Positions 7,805 to 14,770 of a DNA stretch of 64,000 nucleotides are shown piece after piece. Each line of letters begins with the position of its first letter. Within the stretch, counting starts at the first letter, position 1. Below the pieces are notes generated by a model that saw nothing but the letters and a program-made list of their open reading frames with translations, searched no databases and had not been told where the DNA came from. Origin of the DNA: Thermohalobaculum sp038528605 (GTDB lineage Bacteria; Pseudomonadota; Alphaproteobacteria; Rhodobacterales; Rhodobacteraceae); NCBI GenBank assembly GCA_038528605.1, contig JBCBEP010000003.1:16436-80435 (forward strand), in the 5' to 3' direction. The position numbers and the translations under genes were made by a program.

Positions 7805-9205
7805 TCAGGCCAGGTGGCGGACATCCGTGAGCCGGCCGGTGATGGCGGCGGCGGCGGCCATGGCGGGGCTCATGAGATGGGTGCGACCGCCGCGGCCCTG
7901 GCGGCCTTCGAAATTGCGGTTGGAGGTGCTGGCGCAGCGCTCGCCCGGCGCCAGTTGGTCCGGGTTCATGCCGAGGCACATGGAGCAGCCGGCCATCCGC
8001 CACTCGAAGCCCGCTTCCTGGAGCTTCTGGGCAATGCCTTCCTCCTCCGCCTGGAGCCGCACCAGCCCCGAGCCAGGGACGATCATGGCACGCAGACCAT
8101 CCTTAACGCGGCGCCCTTCCATGATGCGGGCCACTTCGCGCAGATCCTCGATCCGGCCGTTCGTGCAGGAGCCGATGAACACCGTGTCGATCTCGATCTC
8201 GTCGAGCTTGGTGCCGGGCTCGAGGCCCATATAGTCGAGGCTGCGCTTCGCGGCGGCCACCTTGCCGCCCTGGAAGTCCTCCGGATGCGGCACCGTGCCG
8301 GTGATGGGCAGCACGTCCTCCGGGCTCGTCCCCCAGGTAACGACAGGCGAGATCGCCCCGGCCTCCAGGATGAGTTCCTTGTCGAAATGCGCGCCTTCGT
8401 CGGTGCTAAGCGTGCGCCAATGCGCCACCGCCTGCTCCCAGGCCGCACCCTGGGGCGCGCGTGGGCGGCCCATGAGGTAATCGAAGGTCTTCGCATCCGG
8501 CGCCACGAGGCCCGCGCGCGCGCCGCCCTCGATCGCCATGTTGCAGACGGTCATCCGACCTTCCATCGACAGGCCTTCGATCGCCTCGCCGCAGTACTCG
8601 ATCACATGGCCCGTGCCGCCGGCCGTGCCGGTCTGGCCGATAATGCTGAGGGTGATGTCCTTGGCCGTGACACCCATCGGCAGCGAGCCGCGGACCTCGA
8701 CGCGCATGTTCTTCGACTTCTTCTGGATCAGCGTCTGGGTCGCGAGCACGTGCTCCACCTCGGAGGTGCCGATCCCGTGGGCGAGCGCGCCGAAAGCGCC
8801 ATGCGTCGCCGTGTGGCTGTCACCGCAGACGATGGTCATGCCCGGCTGGGTCATGCCCTGTTCGGGGCCGATGATGTGCACGATCCCCTGGCGCTTGTCG
8901 TCCACGTCGAACATCTCAACGCCGAAATCGGCGGCGTTCTTCCGGAGCGCTTCCACCTGGATGCGGGACTGTTCGTCCTTGATGCCCTCGAGGCGCGTCG
9001 GATCCGTCGGCACGTTATGGTCCGGCACCGCGAGGGTCGCGCCCGGGTCGCGCACCGGGCGGCCGGCCATGCGCAGGCCCTCGAAGGCCTGGGGGCTGGT
9101 CACCTCATGCACAAGGTGGCGATCGATATAGAGAAGGCAGGTGCCGTCCTCGGCTTCGTGGACGACATGCGCGTCCCAGATCTTGTCGTAGAGCGTCTTG
9201 GCCAT
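7805..9205 (-). CDS. leuC: 3-isopropylmalate dehydratase large subunit
   Basis: Iron-sulfur subunit of isopropylmalate isomerase (leucine synthesis), 466 residues, of the bacterial aconitase-like class. The three [4Fe-4S] ligand cysteines are visible: FIGSCTNGRIEDL and the pair in GCSMCLGMNPDQL. Other signatures are VCGDSHTATHGAFGALAHGIG and SNRNFEGRQG. The ATG at 9205 begins MAKTLYDKIWDAH, the canonical N terminus, with GAGAG upstream. Frame openness further upstream is incidental. Its partner leuD is at 4116-4736. Confidence 0.97.
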   Translation of the reverse strand: MAKTLYDKIWDAHVVHEAEDGTCLLYIDRHLVHEVTSPQAFEGLRMAGRPVRDPGATLAVPDHNVPTDPTRLEGIKDEQSRIQVEALRKNAADFGVEMFDVDDKRQGIVHIIGPEQGMTQPGMTIVCGDSHTATHGAFGALAHGIGTSEVEHVLATQTLIQKKSKNMRVEVRGSLPMGVTAKDITLSIIGQTGTAGGTGHVIEYCGEAIEGLSMEGRMTVCNMAIEGGARAGLVAPDAKTFDYLMGRPRAPQGAAWEQAVAHWRTLSTDEGAHFDKELILEAGAISPVVTWGTSPEDVLPITGTVPHPEDFQGGKVAAAKRSLDYMGLEPGTKLDEIEIDTVFIGSCTNGRIEDLREVARIMEGRRVKDGLRAMIVPGSGLVRLQAEEEGIAQKLQEAGFEWRMAGCSMCLGMNPDQLAPGERCASTSNRNFEGRQGRGGRTHLMSPAMAAAAAITGRLTDVRHLA

Positions 9206-9263
9206 GGTTTTCTCTCGTCTCTTCAGGGGCTTCGGGGAGCGGCCGATGAAAGCCTCGGGGCGC

Positions 9264-9356
9264 TCACCCCCTCGGACGGGGCAGCACGCGCGCAGAGAAC
9301 CGCCCTGGCAGGCGCCAGTGGTCGGTAAGGTTCTGGATGGGGCGTGCACTCGTCAT
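9264..9356 (-). CDS. Possible 30-residue leader peptide upstream of leuC
   Basis: A short ORF lies wholly within the 205-base gap between rimI and leuC, in the leuC leader. It has a GAAGG Shine-Dalgarno-like sequence about 6 bases before its ATG. The peptide starts MTSARPIQNLTDHWRLPG and ends in an Arg/Pro-rich tail. It has three leucines but is not a classic leucine-run attenuator peptide. It could be a translated leader controlling leuC or simply chance; codon-level conservation would decide. Confidence 0.25.
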   Translation of the reverse strand: MTSARPIQNLTDHWRLPGRFSARVLPRPRG

Positions 9357-9409
9357 CGCGCGCCTTCTACTCCCCCACCGCGTCGGCGGCAACGGGTGCG
9401 GGAGGCGGA

Positions 9410-9886
9410 CTAGGCGGCCTCGACAGAACGCCTCAGGACAAGCGCCGCCACCCGGCTGCCGTCCCGACGTTCATAGTATCCATCGCGCCGCCCGACCTCC
9501 TCGAACCCCGCGGCGGCGTAGAGCGCGCGGGCGGCGTCGTTATCCTCTGCAACTTCGAGAAAGATGCTTGCGGCGCCGCAGCCTTCGGCGATGGCGATCG
9601 AGGCGGCGAGGAGCGCTGTGCCAAGTCCTCGGCGCCGCGCCTCGGGAACGACGCCAAGCGTGAGGATCTCCGCTTCGTCGGCCGCGAAACGGAGCACGGC
9701 GACGCAGAGAGCAAGGTCAGCGTCGGCGATGATCGCGGGCGCGGTCACGCCCGGTTCGACGAAGGCGAAGCCGAAATAGTCGTCGGCGCTGAAGGTGACC
9801 GCATCGTTGGGAAAGGCCTTACGGTCGATCACAGCCAGCTTCGCTGCGTCCTCCCGGCTGGGCACGATGACGCTGAGATCGACCAT
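9410..9886 (-). CDS. rimI: RimI-like ribosomal-protein alanine N-acetyltransferase
   Basis: 158-residue GNAT enzyme with motif A ILTLGVVPEARRRGLGTALL and the NDAARALYAAAGFEEVGRRDGYY segment typical of RimI. RimI acetylates the N-terminal alanine of ribosomal protein S18, and this branch can act on other N termini. It starts 6 bases after the tsaB stop on the minus strand. tsaB-rimI adjacency is a widespread bacterial arrangement that strengthens the call. The 205 bases between it and leuC hold the possible leader peptide. Confidence 0.85.
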   Translation of the reverse strand: MVDLSVIVPSREDAAKLAVIDRKAFPNDAVTFSADDYFGFAFVEPGVTAPAIIADADLALCVAVLRFAADEAEILTLGVVPEARRRGLGTALLAASIAIAEGCGAASIFLEVAEDNDAARALYAAAGFEEVGRRDGYYERRDGSRVAALVLRRSVEAA

Positions 9887-9892
9887 CGGCCC

Positions 9893-10618
9893 TCAGCCCA
9901 AGAGACGGGGCGGGGCCTCGCGCGGCGGGTCCGCATCCGCACCGCGGAGATACAGGGGCGCAGGGGGCGCACCGGGCGCGGCCGCGGCGCCAAGGGCGGC
10001 GAGGATGACGGGATCGGGCAGGCCTTCCGGCAGCAGTATGGGCTCGCCGCGGCGCCCGGGCCCGCGCGGGTCGACGCCCTCCACCGCCCAACCATCGCCA
10101 ACCGGCACGGCATCTGCCGGGACCGCCGCGGCCAACGCCTCCGGTGCCAGAAGCGCGGGCGGCGCCGCGGCCGAGCCGGCCTCGAAGCGCTGGAGGTAGA
10201 CCGCGCCCCGGCCGGCGATGGCAATGGCAAGCGGCCGGCGCTCGGCCCAGCCGACCTTGTCCTCCAGCGTTCTCGGCATGGTCTCCACCTCGCTGCTCTG
10301 CCGCGCGCCGGTCAGCATGGCCGCCAGCGCGTCGAAGCGCGTGATGCCGATGGCCGGTATGCCGCGGCCGAGCGCGAGCCCGCGCGCCGCGGCCACGCCC
10401 ACGCGCAGCCCGGTGAAGGAGCCCGGCCCGGTGCAGACCGCAATCCGCTCGAGGGAGGAGATATCGGTTTCGGCCTCGCCCAGCGCCTCGCGGATGAGCG
10501 GGAAGAGCCGCTCGGCATGCCCGCGATCCATCCGCTCGACCTTCGTGGACAACACCTGCCCCGCGGCGACGAGCGCCACTGCGCAGCGGCTCGCCGAGGT
10601 GTCGATAGCGAGGATCAC
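9893..10618 (-). CDS. tsaB: tRNA threonylcarbamoyladenosine biosynthesis protein TsaB
   Basis: 241 residues. ASKHA-fold partner of TsaD that is needed for the t6A37 modification of ANN-decoding tRNAs in the cytoplasm. It opens with MILAIDTSASRCAVAL and carries GPGSFTGLRVGVAAARGLA, the two hallmark motifs. The C-terminal half is alanine/proline-rich, ending in PLYLRGADA. Its ATG overlaps the stop of the GFA-family gene by ATGA, and rimI follows directly. Confidence 0.93.
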   Translation of the reverse strand: MILAIDTSASRCAVALVAAGQVLSTKVERMDRGHAERLFPLIREALGEAETDISSLERIAVCTGPGSFTGLRVGVAAARGLALGRGIPAIGITRFDALAAMLTGARQSSEVETMPRTLEDKVGWAERRPLAIAIAGRGAVYLQRFEAGSAAAPPALLAPEALAAAVPADAVPVGDGWAVEGVDPRGPGRRGEPILLPEGLPDPVILAALGAAAAPGAPPAPLYLRGADADPPREAPPRLLG

Positions 10619-11034
10619 GGCTCGTCGGACGAAGCGTTCAACGCGTCGCGCGCGCTGCCCGAATGGCGCGGCAGGTCATCGGCCACATGGAGCCAGGGCA
10701 ACGTGGCGTGGGCGTGGGAATGAAGTTCAGGGGCCAGCGTTGCCGCCTGATCAACCACGCCGATCGGCACATAGATCTGGTCAGGCAGGTAGTCGAAATG
10801 CGCGGCCATAGGCGAGCCACAGACACCACAGACCCAGCGTTTGACACCCGGGACGGCTGAGAACGGCTCCGGTTCCGGCGTCAGCTTCAGCGCGCCCATG
10901 GGGAGCGCGACGAAAGCCGGGAGGGGCGCGCCCGTCCATCGCCTGCAGTCCTCGCAGTGGCAGTACGACACGATGAAGGGCGACGCGTCCGCGGAAAGCG
11001 TCGTCGCCCCGCAATAGCAGCGGCCGGTGATCAC
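10615..11034 (-). CDS. GFA family protein (glutathione-dependent formaldehyde-activating-like, zinc-binding)
   Basis: 139 residues with the cysteine pattern of the GFA family: RCYCGA at the N terminus, CHCEDCRRWTGAPL in the middle and WVCGVCGSPM in the third motif, giving two Zn sites. The founding member was proposed to combine formaldehyde with glutathione, but most homologues are uncharacterised, so the reaction here is not certain. It starts at a GTG (11034) with a weak upstream ribosome site, 13 bases after the nfuA stop, and overlaps tsaB by ATGA. Confidence 0.85.
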   Translation of the reverse strand: MITGRCYCGATTLSADASPFIVSYCHCEDCRRWTGAPLPAFVALPMGALKLTPEPEPFSAVPGVKRWVCGVCGSPMAAHFDYLPDQIYVPIGVVDQAATLAPELHSHAHATLPWLHVADDLPRHSGSARDALNASSDEP

Positions 11035-11047
11035 CTCGGCCCGCCGG

Positions 11048-11608
11048 TCAGAGGCCGACGGGGCGGACCTCGGTCACCTCGGGGATGTAATGGCGGAGGA
11101 GGTTCTCGATGCCGTGCTTCAGCGTCAGCGTCGAGGACGGGCAGCCGGCGCAGGCCCCCTGCATGTGGAGGTAGACCACGCCCTTGTCGAAGCCGTGGAA
11201 CGTGATGTCCCCACCGTCCTGTGCCACCGCCGGGCGCACCCGCGTGTCGAGCAGCTCCACGATCTGGCCCACGATCTCCTTGTCCGGCCCGTCATGCGCG
11301 GCGTGGCCAACCGTCGGCCCCTCGCCTTTCATGACCGGCGCGCCGGACTGGTAGTGCTCCATCACCGCGCCGAGAAGGGCGGGCTTGAGGTGCAGCCACT
11401 CGACGCTCGCGTCCTTGGTCACCGTGATGAAGTCGGGACCGAGGAACACGCCGGTCACGCCGTCGACCGCGAAAATACGCTCGGCAAGCGGCGAGGCTTC
11501 GGCGCCGTCCGGCGTCGGAAAATCGGCGGAGCCGTGCTGCATGACAGCCTGGCCGGGCAGGAATTTCAGCGTCTGCGGGTTCGGCGTCGCTTCGGTCTGG
11601 ATGAACAT
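11048..11608 (-). CDS. nfuA: NfuA/NifU-type iron-sulfur cluster carrier
   Basis: 186 residues with two parts: an N-terminal Nfu_N domain (MFIQTEATPNPQTLKFLPG) and a C-terminal NifU-like domain with VRPAVAQDGGDITFHGF and the cluster-ligating CAGC motif. This is the mitochondrial NFU1/alphaproteobacterial layout. The protein receives a [4Fe-4S] cluster and passes it to client enzymes. The ATG has AGGAGA upstream. An AGAA-N3-TTCT palindrome about 50 bases upstream of the start may be an iron-responsive (Irr) site, listed separately. Confidence 0.94.
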   Translation of the reverse strand: MFIQTEATPNPQTLKFLPGQAVMQHGSADFPTPDGAEASPLAERIFAVDGVTGVFLGPDFITVTKDASVEWLHLKPALLGAVMEHYQSGAPVMKGEGPTVGHAAHDGPDKEIVGQIVELLDTRVRPAVAQDGGDITFHGFDKGVVYLHMQGACAGCPSSTLTLKHGIENLLRHYIPEVTEVRPVGL

Positions 11609-11658
11609 CGGTCTCTCCTGTTCGTTACCGCCTTAAATGGACCGTTCGGGGCTCCAGA

Positions 11659-11675
11659 TCAAGAATCGTTCTAAA
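11659..11675 (-). promoter_or_regulatory. Candidate Irr-binding (ICE-type) box upstream of nfuA
   Basis: On the minus strand the sequence reads TTTAGAACGATTCTTGA. This agrees closely with the dyad TTTAGAA-N3-TTCTAAA that I recall as the ICE box bound by the iron regulator Irr in alphaproteobacteria (mismatches only in the last three bases). It lies about 50 bases ahead of the nfuA ATG, over the expected promoter, and nfuA is a plausible member of the iron regulon. Pattern match only. Confidence 0.5.
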
Positions 11676-11702
11676 CTGGCGCTCATGCCAGCGACGCCAT
11701 CC

Positions 11703-12269
11703 TCAGAACACCAGGGCGAAATACGCATAGGCGCCGACATACCCTGCTGCGAGGAGTCCGAGCGCTGCCCGTGCAGGCCTTCCGCCGAAGCGACGCCAGA
11801 GCACGACAAGGCAGGCGGCGGTGAGGGCCGCCTCGACCCAGATCACCTTGTCCGCATGATAGCGCACATCCCAGTAGGAGAAGGGCGCATGAAATCGCCA
11901 ATCGGTGATCGGCCAGAAATGGCGATGCGCATCGTCCGCATGCACCGGAAAGTCTAGGGCAAGATGGATGAGCATCGCTCCGCCCAACACGGCCAGCCAG
12001 GAGAGGCGCGTCAGGAGCCCTGCGGCAAGGATCGCCAGTCCGATCGGGGCGGAGTTGGCGATGGCGCCTACGGTTTGCCAGGGCTCCTGCCAATAGAGTT
12101 CACGCCAGAGCCGCATCTCCGGCACGCCCTGCGCCCGATACCAGCCCCAGAAGCCGAAGATCCAGGCATCCGGTAACAGTGCTCCAACGACCACCGCAGT
12201 GTTGCGACCCGGCCGGCCCGGGCGTGCGAACGCGGCGGCGGCGGTGAGCAGATGGGTGGCGGTGTTCAC
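11703..12269 (-). CDS. Integral membrane protein with conserved His/Asp motifs, unknown function
   Basis: 188-residue protein with about four hydrophobic helices, starting at a GTG 4 bases after the universal-stress-protein stop. It carries NTATHLL at the N terminus, GALLPDAWIF, and a striking HLALDFPVHADDAHRHFWP segment. This pattern recalls membrane-bound metal-dependent hydrolases of the YdjM/LexA-binding type. Relatives are often labelled cobalamin biosynthesis protein CobQ in databases, which the sequence does not support. The His/Asp clusters suggest a metal site facing the membrane. Substrate unknown. Confidence 0.65.
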   Translation of the reverse strand: MNTATHLLTAAAAFARPGRPGRNTAVVVGALLPDAWIFGFWGWYRAQGVPEMRLWRELYWQEPWQTVGAIANSAPIGLAILAAGLLTRLSWLAVLGGAMLIHLALDFPVHADDAHRHFWPITDWRFHAPFSYWDVRYHADKVIWVEAALTAACLVVLWRRFGGRPARAALGLLAAGYVGAYAYFALVF

Positions 12270-12273
12270 GCGC

Positions 12274-12729
12274 TCAGCTGATCTCGTCGATCCGGCTGAG
12301 GCTCAGGCTGCCGGGGACCACGGTGATGGGCACGCGCATCCGATGACCCTGTTTCGCAACGAGCTGGGAGACCAGCGGCCCCGGTCCGTCATCCTCTCCG
12401 GCGCCCAGCACCAGCACGCCGATCTCCGGGTCTTCGTCGATCGCGGCGAGCACCTCGTCCACCGGCTTGCCCTCGCGGATGGCGAATTCGGGCGTCATGC
12501 CCGAGAGCTGCGACATCTCCTCGGCAAGCTCCTGCAGGCGCTCCTCCGCCGCCGTGCGGGCTTCAGCCCGCATCACCTCGGCCACGCCCATCCAGTGCTG
12601 AAACTCGTCCGGCACGATGACGTAGAGCATGAGCACCCGCCCGCCGGTATTCCTTGCGCGGCGGGCGGCGAAGCGCATGGCCTGCTGGCACTCGGGCGTC
12701 TCGTCGACCACCACCATGAACTTGCGCAT
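12274..12729 (-). CDS. Universal stress protein (UspA family)
   Basis: 151-residue cytoplasmic single-domain Usp. The N-terminal strand MRKFMVVVDETPECQQAMRFA and the C-terminal VPITVVPGSLS are typical. The usual ATP-binding G-2x-G-9x-G-S/T signature is not clear (VLGAGEDDGPGP instead), so nucleotide binding is doubtful. The ATG at 12729 starts the conserved domain; the open frame upstream to 12777 adds no conserved residues. It is divergent from the dioxygenase gene and followed at 4 bases by a membrane protein. Confidence 0.88.
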   Translation of the reverse strand: MRKFMVVVDETPECQQAMRFAARRARNTGGRVLMLYVIVPDEFQHWMGVAEVMRAEARTAAEERLQELAEEMSQLSGMTPEFAIREGKPVDEVLAAIDEDPEIGVLVLGAGEDDGPGPLVSQLVAKQGHRMRVPITVVPGSLSLSRIDEIS

Positions 12730-12857
12730 CGTGACCTGATTCGCTGCCCCGGGCAGTGATTCGCGCCCGACGAGCAAAAGTGTCGCGCAGCGCAGGCGTC
12801 CCGCGCAAGCGCCAGCGATTATGCGCCAAGCCGCAACGATCCCTGATGGCCAACTGC

Positions 12858-12881
12858 GTTGATGCTTGGCACGGCGTCAAC
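12858..12881 (+). promoter_or_regulatory. Imperfect inverted repeat, possible operator
   Basis: GTTGATGC and GCGTCAAC form an 8-bp arm dyad with one mismatch and an 8-base spacer, 44 bases before the dioxygenase start. It sits in the divergent gap with the stress-protein gene. Homologous dioxygenase/hydrolase pairs are often under quinone-sensing MarR repressors, so this may be an operator, but no regulator gene lies nearby. Confidence 0.25.
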
Positions 12882-12924
12882 ATATCCCCGGCCAGAGACA
12901 GACACGCCAAGCGCGGAGGACATC

Positions 12925-13881
12925 ATGAGCGATATCGTAGGCTTGCACCACGTAACCGCCATCTCGGGCGACGCCCAGGCGAACCACGACTTCTACGTGA
13001 AGGTTCTGGGCCAGCGCATGGTCAAGAAGACCGTCAACTTCGATGCGCCCGACGTCTACCACCTCTACTACGCCGACGGCACGGGCACGCCGGGTACGGT
13101 GATGACCTTCTTCCCGTTCCCTGGGGCGCGCCAGGGCCGCGTCGGTCGCGGTCAGGTGGTGTTCACGCATTACGCCGTGCCGCAGGGCAGCCTCGACTAC
13201 TGGGCCGAGCGGATCGCAGCCCATGGCGGCAAGGCCGTCGCCAAGCACGATGCCTTCGGTGCGGCACGCCTCATCGCGACCGACCCGGAGGGCCTCGGCC
13301 TCATCTTCGTCGAGGTTGCGGGTGATGCGCGGGCACCGTGGACGGGGGCGGATATCCCGGCTGAGCATGCGGTTCGCGGTTTCGAGGGCGTGACCCTCGG
13401 CGTCTCGGGCGAGGAGGCGACGGCCGCGATCCTCACCGGCATCTTCGGGTATGAGCGCGTGGGCGAGGAGGTGTCGGACAGCGCCGAGGGTGCCACGCGC
13501 CGCATCGTCCGCTTTGCCCAGCCGGGTGTCGCGGCCGGCGTGGTCGACCTGCTGATCGACCCGGCGCTGCCCGATGGCATCGAGGCCGCCGGCACCGTGC
13601 ACCACGTCGCCTTCCGGGTGGAGGACCGCGCGGCGCAGGACCGGATCCGCAAGGCCGTCGCGGCGCAGGGCCATCACGTCACCCCGCAGATCGACCGGGA
13701 CTACTTTTACGCCATCTACTTCCGGACGCCTGAGGGCATTCTCTTCGAGGTGGCGACCGATGAGCCTGGCTTCGACCGGGACGAGCCGGTGGAAACGCTG
13801 GGCGAGGCACTGAAGCTGCCCTCGCAGCACGAGCATCTCCGCCCCAGCCTGGAGGAGAGGCTCCCGAAACTGGTGGCCTGA
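12925..13881 (+). CDS. Ring-cleaving dioxygenase, VOC family (MhqO/LinE-like)
   Basis: 318 residues containing two vicinal-oxygen-chelate modules. Metal ligands are recognisable in GLHHVTAISGD at the N terminus, in VHHVAFRVED in the second module, and in GILFEVATDEPGF near the C terminus. The C-terminal PSQHEHLRPSLEERLP tail is characteristic of the MhqO/MhqA hydroquinone dioxygenase branch. The likely role is Fe(II)-dependent opening of hydroquinone-type rings, i.e. quinone detoxification. GGAGGA precedes the ATG. The next gene is an MhqD-like hydrolase, reproducing the pairing known from quinone-resistance operons. Confidence 0.88.
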   Translation: MSDIVGLHHVTAISGDAQANHDFYVKVLGQRMVKKTVNFDAPDVYHLYYADGTGTPGTVMTFFPFPGARQGRVGRGQVVFTHYAVPQGSLDYWAERIAAHGGKAVAKHDAFGAARLIATDPEGLGLIFVEVAGDARAPWTGADIPAEHAVRGFEGVTLGVSGEEATAAILTGIFGYERVGEEVSDSAEGATRRIVRFAQPGVAAGVVDLLIDPALPDGIEAAGTVHHVAFRVEDRAAQDRIRKAVAAQGHHVTPQIDRDYFYAIYFRTPEGILFEVATDEPGFDRDEPVETLGEALKLPSQHEHLRPSLEERLPKLVA

Positions 13882-13888
13882 GCCAACA

Positions 13889-13924
13889 GGCCGGCCGGGC
13901 GGCCGAGGCGCCGCGCGGCCGGCC
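13889..13924 (+). repeat. GC-rich intercistronic hairpin
   Basis: GGCCGGCCG and CGGCCGGCC form a perfect 9-bp stem with an 18-base, itself GC-rich, loop. It lies in the 63-base gap between the dioxygenase and hydrolase genes. There is no following T tract, so it is more likely an RNA-stability or processing element than a terminator. Confidence 0.4.
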
Positions 13925-13944
13925 ATCGAGCAGGAGAAACGACC

Positions 13945-14577
13945 ATGGACGCGACCACCGATGACTACGTCCACATCCTCGAGCAGGGCGAGGGCGAGAG
14001 CCAGGAGACGCTGGTGCTGCTCCACGGCACCGGCGGGAGCGAACGCGAAATGGCGGCCCTGGGCCATGCGCTGGCCGATGCAGCCTTGCCCGGCGCTGCG
14101 GTGTTGGCGCTTCGCGGCGATGTGCTGGAAGCAGGGATGCCGCGCTTCTTCCGCCGCCGCGCCGAGGGCGTTTACGACATGGCGGATCTCGCCCGCGCCA
14201 CGGCAAAGCTCCAGGGCTTCCTGCCGCGAGCGCTGGAACGGGCGGGGCGCGATCCTGCGCGCGCTATCGGGATCGGGTACTCCAACGGCGCGAATGCGCT
14301 GGCGAGCCTGATGTTCGCACAGCCCTCGGCGCTCGGGCGCTGGGCGCTATTGCACCCTCTCATCCCCTTCGAACCTGCCATCGGGGACGCCATGGGCACC
14401 CCAGTCTTCATCGGCGCCGGCCTGCAGGACCCAATCTGCCCGCCGGAGCAGACCCGTGCCCTTATTGCCGCGCTGGAGACGGCGGGTGCAGAGGTGGAGA
14501 CCGCTTGGCAACCCGGCGGTCATGCGCTCACGCAGCCGGAGCTTGCGGCCCTCGCCCGTTGGTTGGTCGCCAGCTAG
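13945..14577 (+). CDS. Alpha/beta hydrolase, MhqD/carboxylesterase type
   Basis: 210 residues. The catalytic triad is readable: nucleophile S113 in GIGYSNGANALA, an Asp in GAGLQDPICPP and a His in QPGGHALTQ. The LVLLHGTGGSE strand supplies the oxyanion hole. This is the short phospholipase/carboxylesterase subfamily that accompanies hydroquinone dioxygenases. A plausible job is hydrolysing the ring-fission product or an aryl ester, but that is inferred from context. A GGAGAAACG Shine-Dalgarno sequence is seen before the ATG. Confidence 0.85.
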   Translation: MDATTDDYVHILEQGEGESQETLVLLHGTGGSEREMAALGHALADAALPGAAVLALRGDVLEAGMPRFFRRRAEGVYDMADLARATAKLQGFLPRALERAGRDPARAIGIGYSNGANALASLMFAQPSALGRWALLHPLIPFEPAIGDAMGTPVFIGAGLQDPICPPEQTRALIAALETAGAEVETAWQPGGHALTQPELAALARWLVAS

Positions 14578-14589
14578 GCGACCGCCCCG

Positions 14590-14709
14590 TCAGAGGTTGC
14601 GGTTGCTGCTCGGCAGCTGATCGAGGTTCACGGGCTGCAAGGTCAGGTTACAGCCGGCGAGCGCGCCCGCCGCGATGAGGAGGGCGCCCAGCAGGGCCAA
14701 GCGTCGCAT
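14590..14709 (-). CDS. 39-residue lipoprotein
   Basis: Small gene: ATG at 14709 with AAGGAG 6 bases upstream. The peptide has a basic start (MRRLALLGALL), a hydrophobic core and a perfect lipobox LAGC at residues 17-20, followed by 19 residues ending QLPSSNRNL. It would be a lipid-anchored peptide of only 20 residues after processing. It lies between the convergent hydrolase and trpS, downstream of trpS on the same strand. Short lipoproteins of this kind are usually missed in annotation. Function unknown. Confidence 0.68.
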   Translation of the reverse strand: MRRLALLGALLIAAGALAGCNLTLQPVNLDQLPSSNRNL

Positions 14710-14770
14710 AGCCGTTCTCCTTCCGCCGCCGGCGCGGTTTGGCGTGCGCGGGCGTTTGAAACATGGTGGC

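Noticed and set aside
7814..9328. 504-codon plus-strand frame opposite leuC
   Set aside because: Antisense shadow of leuC; no motif, no ribosome site.
11703..12269. Labelling this membrane protein as cobalamin biosynthesis protein CobQ
   Set aside because: It has none of the amidotransferase or P-loop features of CobQ; it is a small multi-helix protein.
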